Counted from the first letter of the stretch, positions 30,101-38,718 are shown. The stretch is 41,390 nt of DNA from Stentor coeruleus (GCA_001970955.1 MPUH01000655.1:1-41390), one strand, 5' to 3'. Numbers and translations are program-made. The notes: generated from the letters alone by a model not told the origin.

Positions 30101-33100
30101 TTGTAAAGAAAAAATTGTACAATTTTCATCGCCGATAGACCAGAGTATCCCTTCACCTACACAAGCTTGATCTAATCTTATAAGATTCAAAGGCTGTAAA
30201 ACATAGTCCATCCCACTATAAGTTGGTCCATTCATAGCTAGAAAAAGTATCACCCCAGCTTCGATTTCATTAAACATCATCCCATCTTCTAGTTTTTTAT
30301 TCAAACTTTCAATATTTGCTTTAAAAACCTGCATCATTTTTTCTTTCCATCTGTCTTGACTAATAAGTTTTTTTAATAATTCAAATGAATCCATTGAAGT
30401 CCTTTTAGTTTTATTCCAATTAGAAGTTTGTAAATAAAATCCAGTACTAAATCCTAAACTGTATAATAAAAAACTTATAAAATCAGATGATGTACTTTTT
30501 GGTATATTTTGTGATGAAGATATTTCACGCCAAATTGCATTTAAACTTTCATATGAATGCTGAGTTGGTAATATTGCGCTTAAGACTAACATTGAAAGTG
30601 CTGATAATTCTTGTGAATCACTTAATGCTTTTAAAAGCATGGTTTGAACTCTTGCTTTACGAGATAAGGCTCTTAGGATTCCTTCTGATGAACATTGACT
30701 AAAAAGAAGCCACATTAAGGTTCCTTGATAATCTTCGATTAGTGTTTGTTCTGCGTTTAAAGAGAGACAACTTGTTGGGAAAACCCCGAATTCATTTAAA
30801 AGATAAGCGACGTCTGAGTAATAATTTGGGTATTTTTGTGGGTCACTTGAGATTTTGTTTAGGGATAAGTAGAAGTCGTATTTACCTTCAGAGTTTTTGA
30901 ACTCTTCAGGGAAGGTTCCGGTTGAAGCAAAACCTGGGGTTTCTGATTCGGTGAAGGCCCCAAGGTAAGTGATGAAGTCAGGAAGGGTTGCTATAGATAC
31001 TGTGTACATGATAATTGCTGATACATTACCTAAAAAGCATTGTTCTGCTGCTTCATAATAATCTTTTGGTAAATTGAAAAATAGTTTCGACCCAGCTAAA
31101 TATTCTTTGCTTTTTGAATCCATTTCATTTCTTTTCTCATATATACTAGCAACATATTTAAAAAAGTCCACTTCCCCTCTAGTATTCCTAAACTCCGAAT
31201 GTTTCTTAAGGAGTTTTTTCGCCCCATCACTCAGCATTTTCTCATCATCATCTTTTAAAACCCCTTTAAGTCCATGATCCACAGCTCTTATATGTGTTTC
31301 AATAATTTTCCTTAAACTTAATTCTTCATTAGCTTCTTTATAAAACTTCTTTAAAAACCTTTCTACAGGGTTTCTTTGAAGTGATGTTAAGGAATTAATC
31401 TTCCCAATCCAAGAAATTCCTTTACAAGTTTCATCTAAGCTTAGACTAAAACTTGTTTTCACATCTTTAAGTTCAGTAAACATCTCATGGACGATTGTCT
31501 CTTGTAATGAATCAGTACTTAAAGAACACATAAAAAATTTTAGACATAAAAATGAAATTTCTGATATTTTCTGTTTGAGTTCAACAATTTTGAGCTTTTC
31601 TTCTTCATCTTCTAAGGTTAAAAAATATTCATAAGGTTTGAAATCTGGGACACATCCTGGAAGAATATTGAATAGGTAGTGTTGGGTTTTTATTGGGGGA
31701 GAACGTTTGATTAGGATATATTTTGTTGTATTACCGATTGTTATTGGACCTACAGAATCTTCATAGCCTGAGATAAGGTTTTCTTTTATTATGAATTCTG
31801 ATATTGGCTGTTTTGTTTCATTTTTTGTGCAGACTAGGAAAAGGTCCTCGGCATCTGGAATACGTATTGAGCCTTCTTCTTCGGAGGTTATTAGTTTTAG
31901 TGATGTTACGCAGTTTTCCACAGTAAATATCTTAGAAACTTTCAAATTACTAAAACTCCCCTTGCTCCATTCTAATAATTTATCAATCAAACCACTAATA
32001 TTCAAATCATAAAAATAATGCAAATCCGTTTCTAAAATCGGGTAATTAACCGATTCAATCAAGTTCAAAAGCATATACAAATCCAACAAATTTTCCGTTT
32101 TAAACTCACTTAATGTCTTAAAAAGTATCTTATAAACCGAAAAAAATGAATTTTGGACACAAGTTAAAAGTACAGGATCAGTCGCTTCTAATCCTTGCGA
32201 GACATCAGTTTTCCCATTTTTCCCCCTAACACACTGATTAAAAACCTCCAAAATTTCTGAATTCATCGTCACTGTCATCAAAGTATTCAAAAACTTAAAC
32301 CCTAAAGCACGTGAAAGTCCTCTAACCCTTCTTTTTTCTAATAACTTAATAACTTCTTCAACAGTTAAATCACTATTAAGTATAACCAAAACAATATTCC
32401 AAACCTTCCCAACTTCAACAATATCACTTTTTACAGGTTTTGGCTTAGTAATACTCATAAGGCTTCCTAGTTTTTGCGCTGTTGCCACAGCGCCTTTAAC
32501 AGTTTTCCATTTCGAACTAGCAGTCTGAGCAAGATTATTTGAATGTTTTACCATTTCAGTAAGTTCAACAAGTTTTAACTCAACCCCAGCTTCTTGAAGA
32601 CCTTTTCTAAACTCAGAATTCAGTATAAGTGTGCATTTTTCGACAATATCTTTACCTATTTCTGTATATCCTATAACTTTCCCAGCATCAATAAGTTCTT
32701 GTTTTCTTTTCTGAGCCCAATTTCTTATATTTGTCGACTGTTTTACTATATATTTTATAGAATTCCCAACTTGTGCTGTTCTTAAAAACAGACTATTTAC
32801 TGTATCGGTTATATCAAAAACTGTAGCAAAAACAGCAAAAATCGCCCTTTCAGCTTGGTTTAATTCATTCCCCCCTATATTACTAGCTGGACCTTTTACA
32901 CCTGAAGCTTGCTTCAAGTCTCTCCAACAACTTACAATATTATCATTTCCATTGATTATCTCTTCAATAATATCTACATCAGAAATCCTTTTACCCCATC
33001 TTCCAAATGTAGCAGAATAAGTCATTAAATCGTTTTTTTTCTTTTCTTTTATCATAAGTTCTTTGCCCAAACCGGTTATAATCTCAGTTTGCGAAGGATC

Positions 33101-36076
33101 TTTTGTAGCTAAAGTTATGAGTTTCTCAGGAAGTAAAGCTACAATACCAAAAGGTCCAAGGATTTTATCTTTAATCCCATATTTACATAAAGGAGATGAT
33201 ATTATTTTATCAATAAGGTCGACTTGGACTAAATCTTCAAACTCAAAGCAAATAAGTTTTTTACATGCCCCAGCAACCAACATACTTAATGATGTTTTTA
33301 AATCACTTGGCCATATGTTTTTATATGTTTTTGCTTTAACTTCAGCACTTATATTAACCTTATAACCCCAATTAGTTTGAGAACTATCTGAATGAAACTC
33401 AAAAGTTATTATAGGAGATTTAATTTCAGTCTCTGTTGTAGTAGGAAATCCAGTACCTGTCCAAGTGAATAAAAGGTTAGCTTTGTTTTCATCTGAATAT
33501 AATTTTAAATAATCACAACCAGATTCTGTCGCACATGATGGATCAAAAGTTAAAATGTATTTCTCAGCATATGGGATTTTAAATATTTTTGTTATATCTT
33601 GAGTATCTTTATATGGATGCTCACTTTCATATACAAATTTCTGTTGGGCTATAGTATTTAAAGTTTCAGGTAGGATTAATTCTATATCTTTAAGTTCATC
33701 AAGTAAAGCTAAAGCTGGTTCTAAACATTCAGTTATAAAATCTAAGCTTAATTTACATAGGATTAAACTTGTGAAAAATGTTGTTGGAACATGGCTTATA
33801 ATTGTATCTTTAACTTTAGATCGTAGGGTATCTGGGGATTTTTTTAATTCTTTAAGGAAGGATTGACTGCATGTGATGATTTTTTTGTATATGGATAATA
33901 TGATTTCTTCATCTTTTGCCCTGAAATTACTTTTTGAATATTGGGATATTAAACATTTTAAGCAACTACTTAATAAAGTCATGATTGGGATTAGATTGAT
34001 TTTTTCTTTAAGGGAGGTTATTGAAAGATTTTGAGCTAAGTCGATAAGGGATATGATGAATTTTTCGATTTCTTTTGGTTGTAAGTCAAAGCTAAATACG
34101 TCAAAAAGGGCAAATGGTTGGGAGATTCTTTCAAGCATTTCTTCAATCATTTTAGTCTCTTCTTGGGAAACTTTGAAGGAGTTTTTATAGTTTTTTAACA
34201 TGAGGTTAAGGAATGGGATTTGGTCGATTGGGTTTGAGAAAAACACTTCGAAACATTCGCTTAGGGTACGGGCTGATTCAGCTTTTATTTGGATTTTGAA
34301 GTTGCTGGACATGATTTGTTGGAGGATTGTGTAAAAACTTACTCGGAGTTCAGATGATAGTTGTACTAAAGGGAAATTTCTTGATGCTAAGAAATGGGAT
34401 TTGGTAAGTCTTAAAGCACATAACATAACAACACTGCCTATCTCAGGATCAAATCTATTTCCTGCTGCAATTGTAAGTATCTGATAAAGATAAGCTAAAG
34501 TTTGTTCTCTTACATCAATACTTAAAGGTTCTTTTATTTTGATTTCAGCTGACTTGCCACGTTTTTCTAAATCTTTTCTATGTTTTTCATTGTTTTTATC
34601 TATCAAAGCAAGAAGAAATGCTCCTACAAGAACTGAAGATAGTTTTCCTGTATTAATTTTTGATAAATCACCAGATTGAAGCATTGTAAAAATCGGATGA
34701 ATTGGGACCCTTTCTTCATATTCATTGATTTCCCCTTTTAATCCATCAGGGATTTCTGGTATAACAATTTTTACTTCGCTATCCCCAGCTGTAAATCTAA
34801 CATTAAGTTTTATTGATGATAATTCAAGTTTAGTAGGCCCTGCAATTAAACTTTTATTTTTGTAAAAAGATATGGATTTGTTTGGAAAATCAATAAAAAC
34901 ACCAACTTTATCATTAACTGATATCGCAGATACTGTAGAAGTTTCAGTTAAAAGTTGTAAATTACCATTTGAGGAGTACATATAAAATCTATTCTCTGGG
35001 TCTCTACTATCACAAATACCAAACGATATAACACCATTATTTTTTTCTAACACCATCTCATAATATCTTTGCCCATACGAGAACTCTTCTCCATAAGCCA
35101 TCCCAGTCCCAATAGCCGAAGCTATCCTAGGATATTCTTCCACAACAATTTTCTGATTCTGATCTTTATTTTCAACTTTATTCAACTTCACATTATCACA
35201 ACTTACCCAATAAAATTCTACTTTTTTCATCATAGCAATCCTACTTAAAGCTTTAATAACAGGCATAACCGTATTAACAATATTAGCAAATGGTTTATCT
35301 TGAATTCCTGTCAAAAACTTAGCAATAATAGAAAATGCTGCAGTCACATTCCCACTAACCAAAGCTATACCAAGTAAAGGGGAAATACTGGCAAGTTGAT
35401 TTTCTTGAGTTAATCCTTTAATCTCTCCTTTTAAAACACTTTCAAAAAATCCACATACTTTTTCTAATGCTTTTTCAACACAAGGATCATTTATAACACA
35501 ACTCATAGGCTGAAATTGAGATAAAATCATTGATGTTTCTGATACTAATTCTATAAACATTTCTCCATCTGAAGATATGGTTTTTTTTAGCATTAATAAT
35601 AAGGATGATAAACCAAATGATATGCCAAGTTGGGCTGAGACTGGTAATGTGCTTGATGAAGATTTGGATTCTTGATCTTGAGCGAGAAGTTTATCACGAA
35701 GTTTATCTTGGCGAAGTATAGATTCATAAATTCCACATAAAGCTTGAAGTCTACGATGAAAAATGTCGTAGAATGGTGTTGTTAGGATTTGGCTTGAGAT
35801 TGTATTGATTAATGAAGATTTTAAAGAATCATGTTTGGGTTTTGTATAAGCGAAAGCATATGAAATTTCGTGTTCGAGTAATTCAGTGGAAGGAGCGATA
35901 GAGGATTTCGTATAAAGGGTGTATTGATCGAGTAAAGAATTGAATTGTAAAGTTAAAGGGTCATAGAGCTGCTCGTTGTAGGACAAGAGTTCTAAGTCTT
36001 GAGTATAGGTTTTCTTAAGCTCGTCTATTGATAAGGATGAAACTCTGTCAGAGATTTCACTACTAGTATTACCCAT
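24197..36076 (-). CDS. giant HECT-type E3 ubiquitin ligase with SPRY and CUB-like modules
   Basis: 3,959 residues in one uninterrupted exon. The C-terminal HECT domain (about 3580-3959) has GGPYNEVISN in the N-lobe and LPVTHTCFFTIDLPPY in the C-lobe; catalytic Cys3916, 43 residues before the end. Other modules by position: SPRY at about 300-440; CUB-like modules at 812-912 and 2710-2810 (both YES.HPY...FD..C.TE..DYL...HSD.S..WGYK); a UBA-like helix set at about 2126-2170; a third CUB-like start at about 2974 (YESQHPY, FPGASSLKITFDP) whose closing strand (SWGYKFKVAPVF) occurs only near 3405, with two SPRY-like modules (about 3045-3190 and 3243-3383) between. The rest is long helical repeat-like sequence. 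MGNTSS at the start could be myristoylated. It transfers ubiquitin through a thioester on Cys3916; substrates are unknown. Architecture resembles large HERC/HECTD-type ligases only in part, so no ortholog is named. Confidence 0.9.
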   Translation of the reverse strand: MGNTSSEISDRVSSLSIDELKKTYTQDLELLSYNEQLYDPLTLQFNSLLDQYTLYTKSSIAPSTELLEHEISYAFAYTKPKHDSLKSSLINTISSQILTTPFYDIFHRRLQALCGIYESILRQDKLRDKLLAQDQESKSSSSTLPVSAQLGISFGLSSLLLMLKKTISSDGEMFIELVSETSMILSQFQPMSCVINDPCVEKALEKVCGFFESVLKGEIKGLTQENQLASISPLLGIALVSGNVTAAFSIIAKFLTGIQDKPFANIVNTVMPVIKALSRIAMMKKVEFYWVSCDNVKLNKVENKDQNQKIVVEEYPRIASAIGTGMAYGEEFSYGQRYYEMVLEKNNGVISFGICDSRDPENRFYMYSSNGNLQLLTETSTVSAISVNDKVGVFIDFPNKSISFYKNKSLIAGPTKLELSSIKLNVRFTAGDSEVKIVIPEIPDGLKGEINEYEERVPIHPIFTMLQSGDLSKINTGKLSSVLVGAFLLALIDKNNEKHRKDLEKRGKSAEIKIKEPLSIDVREQTLAYLYQILTIAAGNRFDPEIGSVVMLCALRLTKSHFLASRNFPLVQLSSELRVSFYTILQQIMSSNFKIQIKAESARTLSECFEVFFSNPIDQIPFLNLMLKNYKNSFKVSQEETKMIEEMLERISQPFALFDVFSFDLQPKEIEKFIISLIDLAQNLSITSLKEKINLIPIMTLLSSCLKCLISQYSKSNFRAKDEEIILSIYKKIITCSQSFLKELKKSPDTLRSKVKDTIISHVPTTFFTSLILCKLSLDFITECLEPALALLDELKDIELILPETLNTIAQQKFVYESEHPYKDTQDITKIFKIPYAEKYILTFDPSCATESGCDYLKLYSDENKANLLFTWTGTGFPTTTETEIKSPIITFEFHSDSSQTNWGYKVNISAEVKAKTYKNIWPSDLKTSLSMLVAGACKKLICFEFEDLVQVDLIDKIISSPLCKYGIKDKILGPFGIVALLPEKLITLATKDPSQTEIITGLGKELMIKEKKKNDLMTYSATFGRWGKRISDVDIIEEIINGNDNIVSCWRDLKQASGVKGPASNIGGNELNQAERAIFAVFATVFDITDTVNSLFLRTAQVGNSIKYIVKQSTNIRNWAQKRKQELIDAGKVIGYTEIGKDIVEKCTLILNSEFRKGLQEAGVELKLVELTEMVKHSNNLAQTASSKWKTVKGAVATAQKLGSLMSITKPKPVKSDIVEVGKVWNIVLVILNSDLTVEEVIKLLEKRRVRGLSRALGFKFLNTLMTVTMNSEILEVFNQCVRGKNGKTDVSQGLEATDPVLLTCVQNSFFSVYKILFKTLSEFKTENLLDLYMLLNLIESVNYPILETDLHYFYDLNISGLIDKLLEWSKGSFSNLKVSKIFTVENCVTSLKLITSEEEGSIRIPDAEDLFLVCTKNETKQPISEFIIKENLISGYEDSVGPITIGNTTKYILIKRSPPIKTQHYLFNILPGCVPDFKPYEYFLTLEDEEEKLKIVELKQKISEISFLCLKFFMCSLSTDSLQETIVHEMFTELKDVKTSFSLSLDETCKGISWIGKINSLTSLQRNPVERFLKKFYKEANEELSLRKIIETHIRAVDHGLKGVLKDDDEKMLSDGAKKLLKKHSEFRNTRGEVDFFKYVASIYEKRNEMDSKSKEYLAGSKLFFNLPKDYYEAAEQCFLGNVSAIIMYTVSIATLPDFITYLGAFTESETPGFASTGTFPEEFKNSEGKYDFYLSLNKISSDPQKYPNYYSDVAYLLNEFGVFPTSCLSLNAEQTLIEDYQGTLMWLLFSQCSSEGILRALSRKARVQTMLLKALSDSQELSALSMLVLSAILPTQHSYESLNAIWREISSSQNIPKSTSSDFISFLLYSLGFSTGFYLQTSNWNKTKRTSMDSFELLKKLISQDRWKEKMMQVFKANIESLNKKLEDGMMFNEIEAGVILFLAMNGPTYSGMDYVLQPLNLIRLDQACVGEGILWSIGDENCTIFSLQSDTFHNESKKKIVGVVQDSDFFKNFSQLDLFDQLLKTWSFIQNFNPVSIKTPAKVYIGNKLVIKRLESLILETLVTLSDKKQNIKRKGLNNTIMWRKFVTIKELLSSKLENKAKSEATKQLTNEEIVAKISALDEKLQVLVSEVSSLGYSQNLILAAIESGLTTKEDIIENILEGGGPKPIFFLSKWNDDELEIIDLSETGVFYQSSKGHMVITTTSNSQDRKVYGKNLDESIFHNTKWFNDYVTILVCISGTASQHKCEYGIKIGELDIKFESVVESTQIDVSGKFSLRVLTQSQYIFRIFASVNGDLELVGDSFSMRLSLNDPSVFTGVKIGSMSVYLKEGSRVELKGFSIYEGKIESQVKFYEEDLESKDNFSKYIKPRIIESGYTKNRLCLMGMPGTLAKSLSDQYCDLEKCIQEAIKLDSGIWPNALTPFISEFIYTLKIFDTVGDIEKGYEEVGVCENGEKSMIVLTNRKILTMKKSAEGNSKKLSEISLEEVPNSQLIGEMLLDPSQETQKIYGVFSDKPPYIKNITYIISKNSLRVGLPVGYTFLNNKEGSAINLASKSDKNLCIFLAYTTNDFLINFPVRSLSSISQPIPTFGLLNTKEAKEEKDDSDVYKNYSLLELSSSLFDLEEQRVQNSGKDFMLSISAHKPEALVTSAENKGIAHLINMFQNDYSALVPFVNAIIASGNKNVVEKLLAECIFQIITAATNSDGDLTSKVYESPHPYNNNADIDEEIYFPGASKLIFTFDSQCYTENTYDYLAFYKKTGRDEEIKKFSGTGEAIWQTFEYTGDRVFMYFHSDGSSVFWGYKFTVKPVIPMKKKNQRKINLPAVICILDHISNLGYSFLLEKFFKKETLLPLFILLHKTESLENIENIIGILSRLIITVETTQKSILEILLNQANTMKNGAADGPNLVLISIMSLLCKFHESRSFVIREKWFVSFYNCYFDMKDLTKDKNGLDLFLFEAFKIGLEKGIEKIYESQHPYTREVRSEQISFPGASSLKITFDPNSTLDEGDEIYFSSDNIGRKALCNFSKNEFPISWSTSLKGPDISISNNNLTVTRSNSSGWGIAVSNEILSDIAITISISIDSIDTSEYWYIGLMDATNTNLTTNLANDCGFKAWSWKRNGDFMKQGSSVSKGSNYGFAQGDVLQISVNFHESTVSFSKNGEQMHSFDDVNGKVYFAMSFGGSSQVATISSAYELGEALANIKKRKIIVNSDSVFFHFPINSGIYSNYKWENTNESFLSCTPLSISRTGGEGPSVHMIQNPLTCGRYYCEFEFTSIPDRTLVVLFVAKESINRTQSVLGSCAGYKNTGNVVVGSNTTSCKGFKASEIIGVYLDFTKPEVRFYKNKLLVAACKIDLVNEPYRFGVMLNQTGQEIKVYSTSESPEDVDLLGVRQQLRYGHGQSWGYKFKVAPVFSDRTKECMEQALKHASEEDRNKWKEYYEKFSENLRNNAAEELVAYIDEFAVSQGKSSMSFSSTELNPNPESLIYYKNLEKLQVKDIQELYKIIQIFNGNVKSNLSMFNLHISETPTDLQKAFLRARKYIFFDIKKELFNTQIDKSKNDSRPDITVDRTKAMRYKSLGRIDTQAQFSVFGQVLRSMNQKNNTDFRNSERIFKVAYRGEGAIDAGGPYNEVISNICDELQSNYLQILVKTQNNLNNTGEHRDAWTINPKKSLNAEEIFIFLGKLLGVAIRTQNNLNLSLSPLVWKKIVVDSLELHDLKLIDEVCYQMIDILYNLQSKGITKENFFTAFSDECFTTRLSNGEVVELVPGGKEMIVTYENSLEYAKYTVAARLAEGDDCYKYIRQGMSCVIPIDLLNLFSWKQVETLVCGAIDVKVDVLRENTEYSGGTSENEPHIGYFWEVLTEMTPKERQLFLRFVWGRSRLPASKTFTHMKISKLIPKGPVDNYLPVTHTCFFTIDLPPYNTKEVMRLKLLYAITHCTAIDLDTTPTGGWEEND

Positions 36077-36821
36077 TTTTATAAGAATAACTGACGAGGA
36101 TATTGAGTTAATAATTTTTAGGGATTGTTAGGATTTGGTCAGAATTTGATTGGAGATTTTGGGATAAGAAATTGTTGATGATTTTTTTGTGAAATATGGG
36201 CTTAGAGGCTTTTGGATAGGGGTTATAGATATGATCGGAAAAAGATTAGGGTGGAATAAGATGTATTAGGTTTTTAGGGGCTAATATTTTAGATATGGCG
36301 GATTGTGTGGGATGTGAGAAGTAAGTGTATATAAATAAAGTACTTTGGATATTAAGTATGCGGATTTTTATATAGTAAAAATAAATAATAAGGTTATTGT
36401 TTTGTGACATATACTTTTATTTAAGGTAGAGTTTATAGATGATTATTGATGATTAAGATCATTCGATAATAAAAAACTTGTTATGATTTTATAATCATTA
36501 AATTATAAATAATATATAAAGGCGTAATGATTCGGGTTTATACATATATTTTATCTTATATTAATATTTTTAAGTTATAACCTTATATATTATATTATAA
36601 ACCATATTATTCACTCTTATAAAAGCATATACCTCTAGTTATTCTATAAAACTAAATCAAATTACTTAAACCATTCTACACCAAAAAATTAAAACCCAAC
36701 ACTTTAAGCACAATTAATAAATATCTGCAAAAGCTCATAAAATCTAAAACCCTAACTTGATTTCACCGAAAAAAATATAATATTTTTTCTCATCCAATCC
36801 ATTAAACTATTTCTATAATAA
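36077..36821. other. divergent intergenic region (HECT / carbonic anhydrase)
   Basis: 745 bp shared 5' flank of two divergent genes. The HECT-proximal part (36077-36330) is G-rich on the + strand and the carbonic-anhydrase-proximal part (36600-36790) is C-rich, so each coding strand is C-rich upstream of its start. TATAAAA lies about 7 bp before the HECT ATG, and TATAATAA directly precedes ATG 36822. No ORF seen. Confidence 0.5.
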
Positions 36822-37607
36822 ATGTTGATTATTTTATTATCAGCAACAGTTCTTGCTTGGGACTACAATCAAAAAGGTGCTGACTGGGAAGGTCAGTGTG
36901 TAAATGGAACTTTCCAATCGCCAATAAACATAGGTCTAGCCGATGCTGAGACAATAAAAAACGGTTCAGAAAAGCATATTCAACTGAACTTCACACTTTT
37001 TACCCAAGAAACCAAAGGTTACTGGACTAATACAACTTATAAAATCGAAGGCCAATTTGCAAACATGACAGCAAGTCGTCCATCTGACCAATGGTATCAA
37101 TCATCTTCAGTCTTACAACTTCATTTTCATTCCCCTTCAGAAAATCATTTAGATGGGACTGAATATGATCTTGAAGTTCATATTGTTATGAATGATCCTA
37201 CAAATAGATTCACTTATATAGTATATGCTGTTTTTTTCAAACAAAGTGAGGTAAATAATAGTTTTATTAGTGATTGTATTGAAGCTGAAGATAAAAATGT
37301 GAATTTTACATTAGCAAATTTGATTAATGACCCTTTAGTTGATGATTTTTATGCTTTTATTGGGTCGCTGACTACTCCACCATGTAGTGAAAATGTTTTA
37401 TGGCTTGTTGATGGGGAGGTTAGAAATGTGACTCAGACTCAAGTTGAGTTTTTTAGTAAGAAATGGGCGAATAGTACAGAGTTTGCTGGAGGAAATGGAA
37501 ATGATAGACAGATACAGTTTAATAATTACAGGCAGATCATACATTATGATGATTATGCAAGTGTTTTAGGATTTACTGTCACTGCTTTTATAGCTTTGAT
37601 GTTTTAA
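36822..37607 (+). CDS. secreted alpha-carbonic anhydrase, probably GPI-anchored
   Basis: 261 residues. Signal peptide at about 1-12, then the alpha-CA domain with QSPINI (32-37). The three zinc histidines are at H101 and H103 (LHFHSPSE) and H120 (LEVHIV), with Glu107 and Glu118 beside them. GSLTTPPCSE (181-190) provides the catalytic-network Thr184. Cys26 and Cys188 fit the extracellular disulfide of secreted CAs. It should interconvert CO2 and bicarbonate outside the cell or in the secretory path. The proton-shuttle His64 position is Gln78, predicting slower turnover. A hydrophobic end (SVLGFTVTAFIALMF) without a cytosolic tail suggests a GPI signal. Several N-x-S/T sites are present. TATAATAA precedes the ATG. 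Confidence 0.9.
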   Translation: MLIILLSATVLAWDYNQKGADWEGQCVNGTFQSPINIGLADAETIKNGSEKHIQLNFTLFTQETKGYWTNTTYKIEGQFANMTASRPSDQWYQSSSVLQLHFHSPSENHLDGTEYDLEVHIVMNDPTNRFTYIVYAVFFKQSEVNNSFISDCIEAEDKNVNFTLANLINDPLVDDFYAFIGSLTTPPCSENVLWLVDGEVRNVTQTQVEFFSKKWANSTEFAGGNGNDRQIQFNNYRQIIHYDDYASVLGFTVTAFIALMF

Positions 37608-38066
37608 CCTAATTTTAAGTTTAGGATTTAGAGATATAATCAGAATAGAGAGTTAAGAAAAGGGGAATTTTATTATGTAAATATAGGAATTTATGTAAAA
37701 TAAGAGGTTTTAGAAGAATTGGAGTGAATTGGTTGTAATAAACAGTTTGGGTTTTTGAAATTTTTTTTTTTTTAGATGTATTTATATGCATCACAATAAT
37801 TGCATTGGATTGCTAAGTAATCACCATAATGACTATTTGATAAAAAAATCCTCACGCATAATCATAAATCCAAACAAAAACAATAAATTAAATAATTTNA
37901 ATCCTCACGCATAATCATAAATCCAAACAAAAACAATAAATTAAATAATTTAAATATAGTTTTAAACCTCAAATTTATTTTTCCTAATACAATCATATCT
38001 AGTATCCCATACTTCTTCTTATTATAAACACAAAATCAGACCATCTAATAATTTCCCTATAAATAA
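37608..38066. other. intergenic, contains an assembly join
   Basis: The first ~160 bp after the CA stop are G-rich on the coding strand, with a T run near 37760. The half before the EF-hand gene is C/A-rich and G-poor, and contains the duplicate around N37899. CCCTATAAATAA abuts the EF-hand ATG. No gene seen. Confidence 0.5.
37847..37951. repeat. assembly join: 52-bp duplicate around N37899
   Basis: 37847-37898 and 37900-37951 are identical, separated by one N. It lies in the upstream region of the EF-hand gene, so the true intergenic length is 53 bp shorter. Confidence 0.9.
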
Positions 38067-38717
38067 ATGGGTTGTGCTTGCAGTAGAGATGGATCAGACT
38101 ATGAAGATAAACTTCTTGAAGCCGAAGACCTCCTTCCATATGGGAGTTTTGATACCAGACACATATGGAACCTTCATGTAAAGCTTGCAAAGAAAGACCA
38201 TAGTTTCTCTTCAGAAAAGTGGTCAAAACTTTTCAAAGAAATAAACTGTAAGTACCCTGAAAGATGTGAACGTTTCTTCGATAGTTTCAAATCAGCTGAT
38301 GAAACTTACCCAGTTCGTCCATTAACCGTGTTGGCAATCATGAAATCAAATGGTTCCCCCCATGAAAAATGCGAACTGATTTTTGGGCTTTTCGACACTG
38401 ATGGTTCTAAAACAATAGATAAAACTGTCTTACAAGATCTTATTACCATGATGTTTGAATTATCAGTAGATAAACTTCCTCTTCTTTGTTCATCTATGCA
38501 ACCAGACTCAGATATATTTAACTATATTACTGGGTTAAAAGAAAATAAACCAAAAACGATAATAGAAGTGACTAAGAAATTTTTGAAGAGTTCTGGTAAA
38601 TCAATCACCGACGCAGAATTTCAAACTTTTATGTGTAGTGAAGAAAATCAAAGCCTTTTAACTTTTACAGGAATTAGGAAAAAAATACAACAAACAGGGC
38701 TAAGTAAAATGACTTAA
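38067..38717 (+). CDS. EF-hand protein with dual acylation signal
   Basis: 216 residues beginning MGCACS: Gly2 for N-myristoylation, Cys3 and Cys5 for palmitoylation, so probably membrane-bound. One recognisable EF-hand loop, DTDGSKTIDKTVL, has Asp/Asp/Ser/Thr/Asp at 1, 3, 5, 7, 9 but Leu instead of Glu at position 12, so calcium affinity may be reduced. The preceding helix (CELIFGLF) fits. The remainder is helical, resembling neuronal-calcium-sensor or calcineurin-B-like layouts with degenerate hands. TATAAAT lies 9 bp before the ATG. Its stop codon is separated from the stop of the convergent PDI-like gene by one base. Confidence 0.75.
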   Translation: MGCACSRDGSDYEDKLLEAEDLLPYGSFDTRHIWNLHVKLAKKDHSFSSEKWSKLFKEINCKYPERCERFFDSFKSADETYPVRPLTVLAIMKSNGSPHEKCELIFGLFDTDGSKTIDKTVLQDLITMMFELSVDKLPLLCSSMQPDSDIFNYITGLKENKPKTIIEVTKKFLKSSGKSITDAEFQTFMCSEENQSLLTFTGIRKKIQQTGLSKMT

Positions 38718-38718
38718 G

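Noticed and set aside
24197-36076. Stop-codon reassignment as in many ciliates
   Set aside because: All long genes read through with the standard code and end at each of TAA, TAG and TGA in family-appropriate places; no in-frame stop needs decoding apart from those within 15-nt introns.
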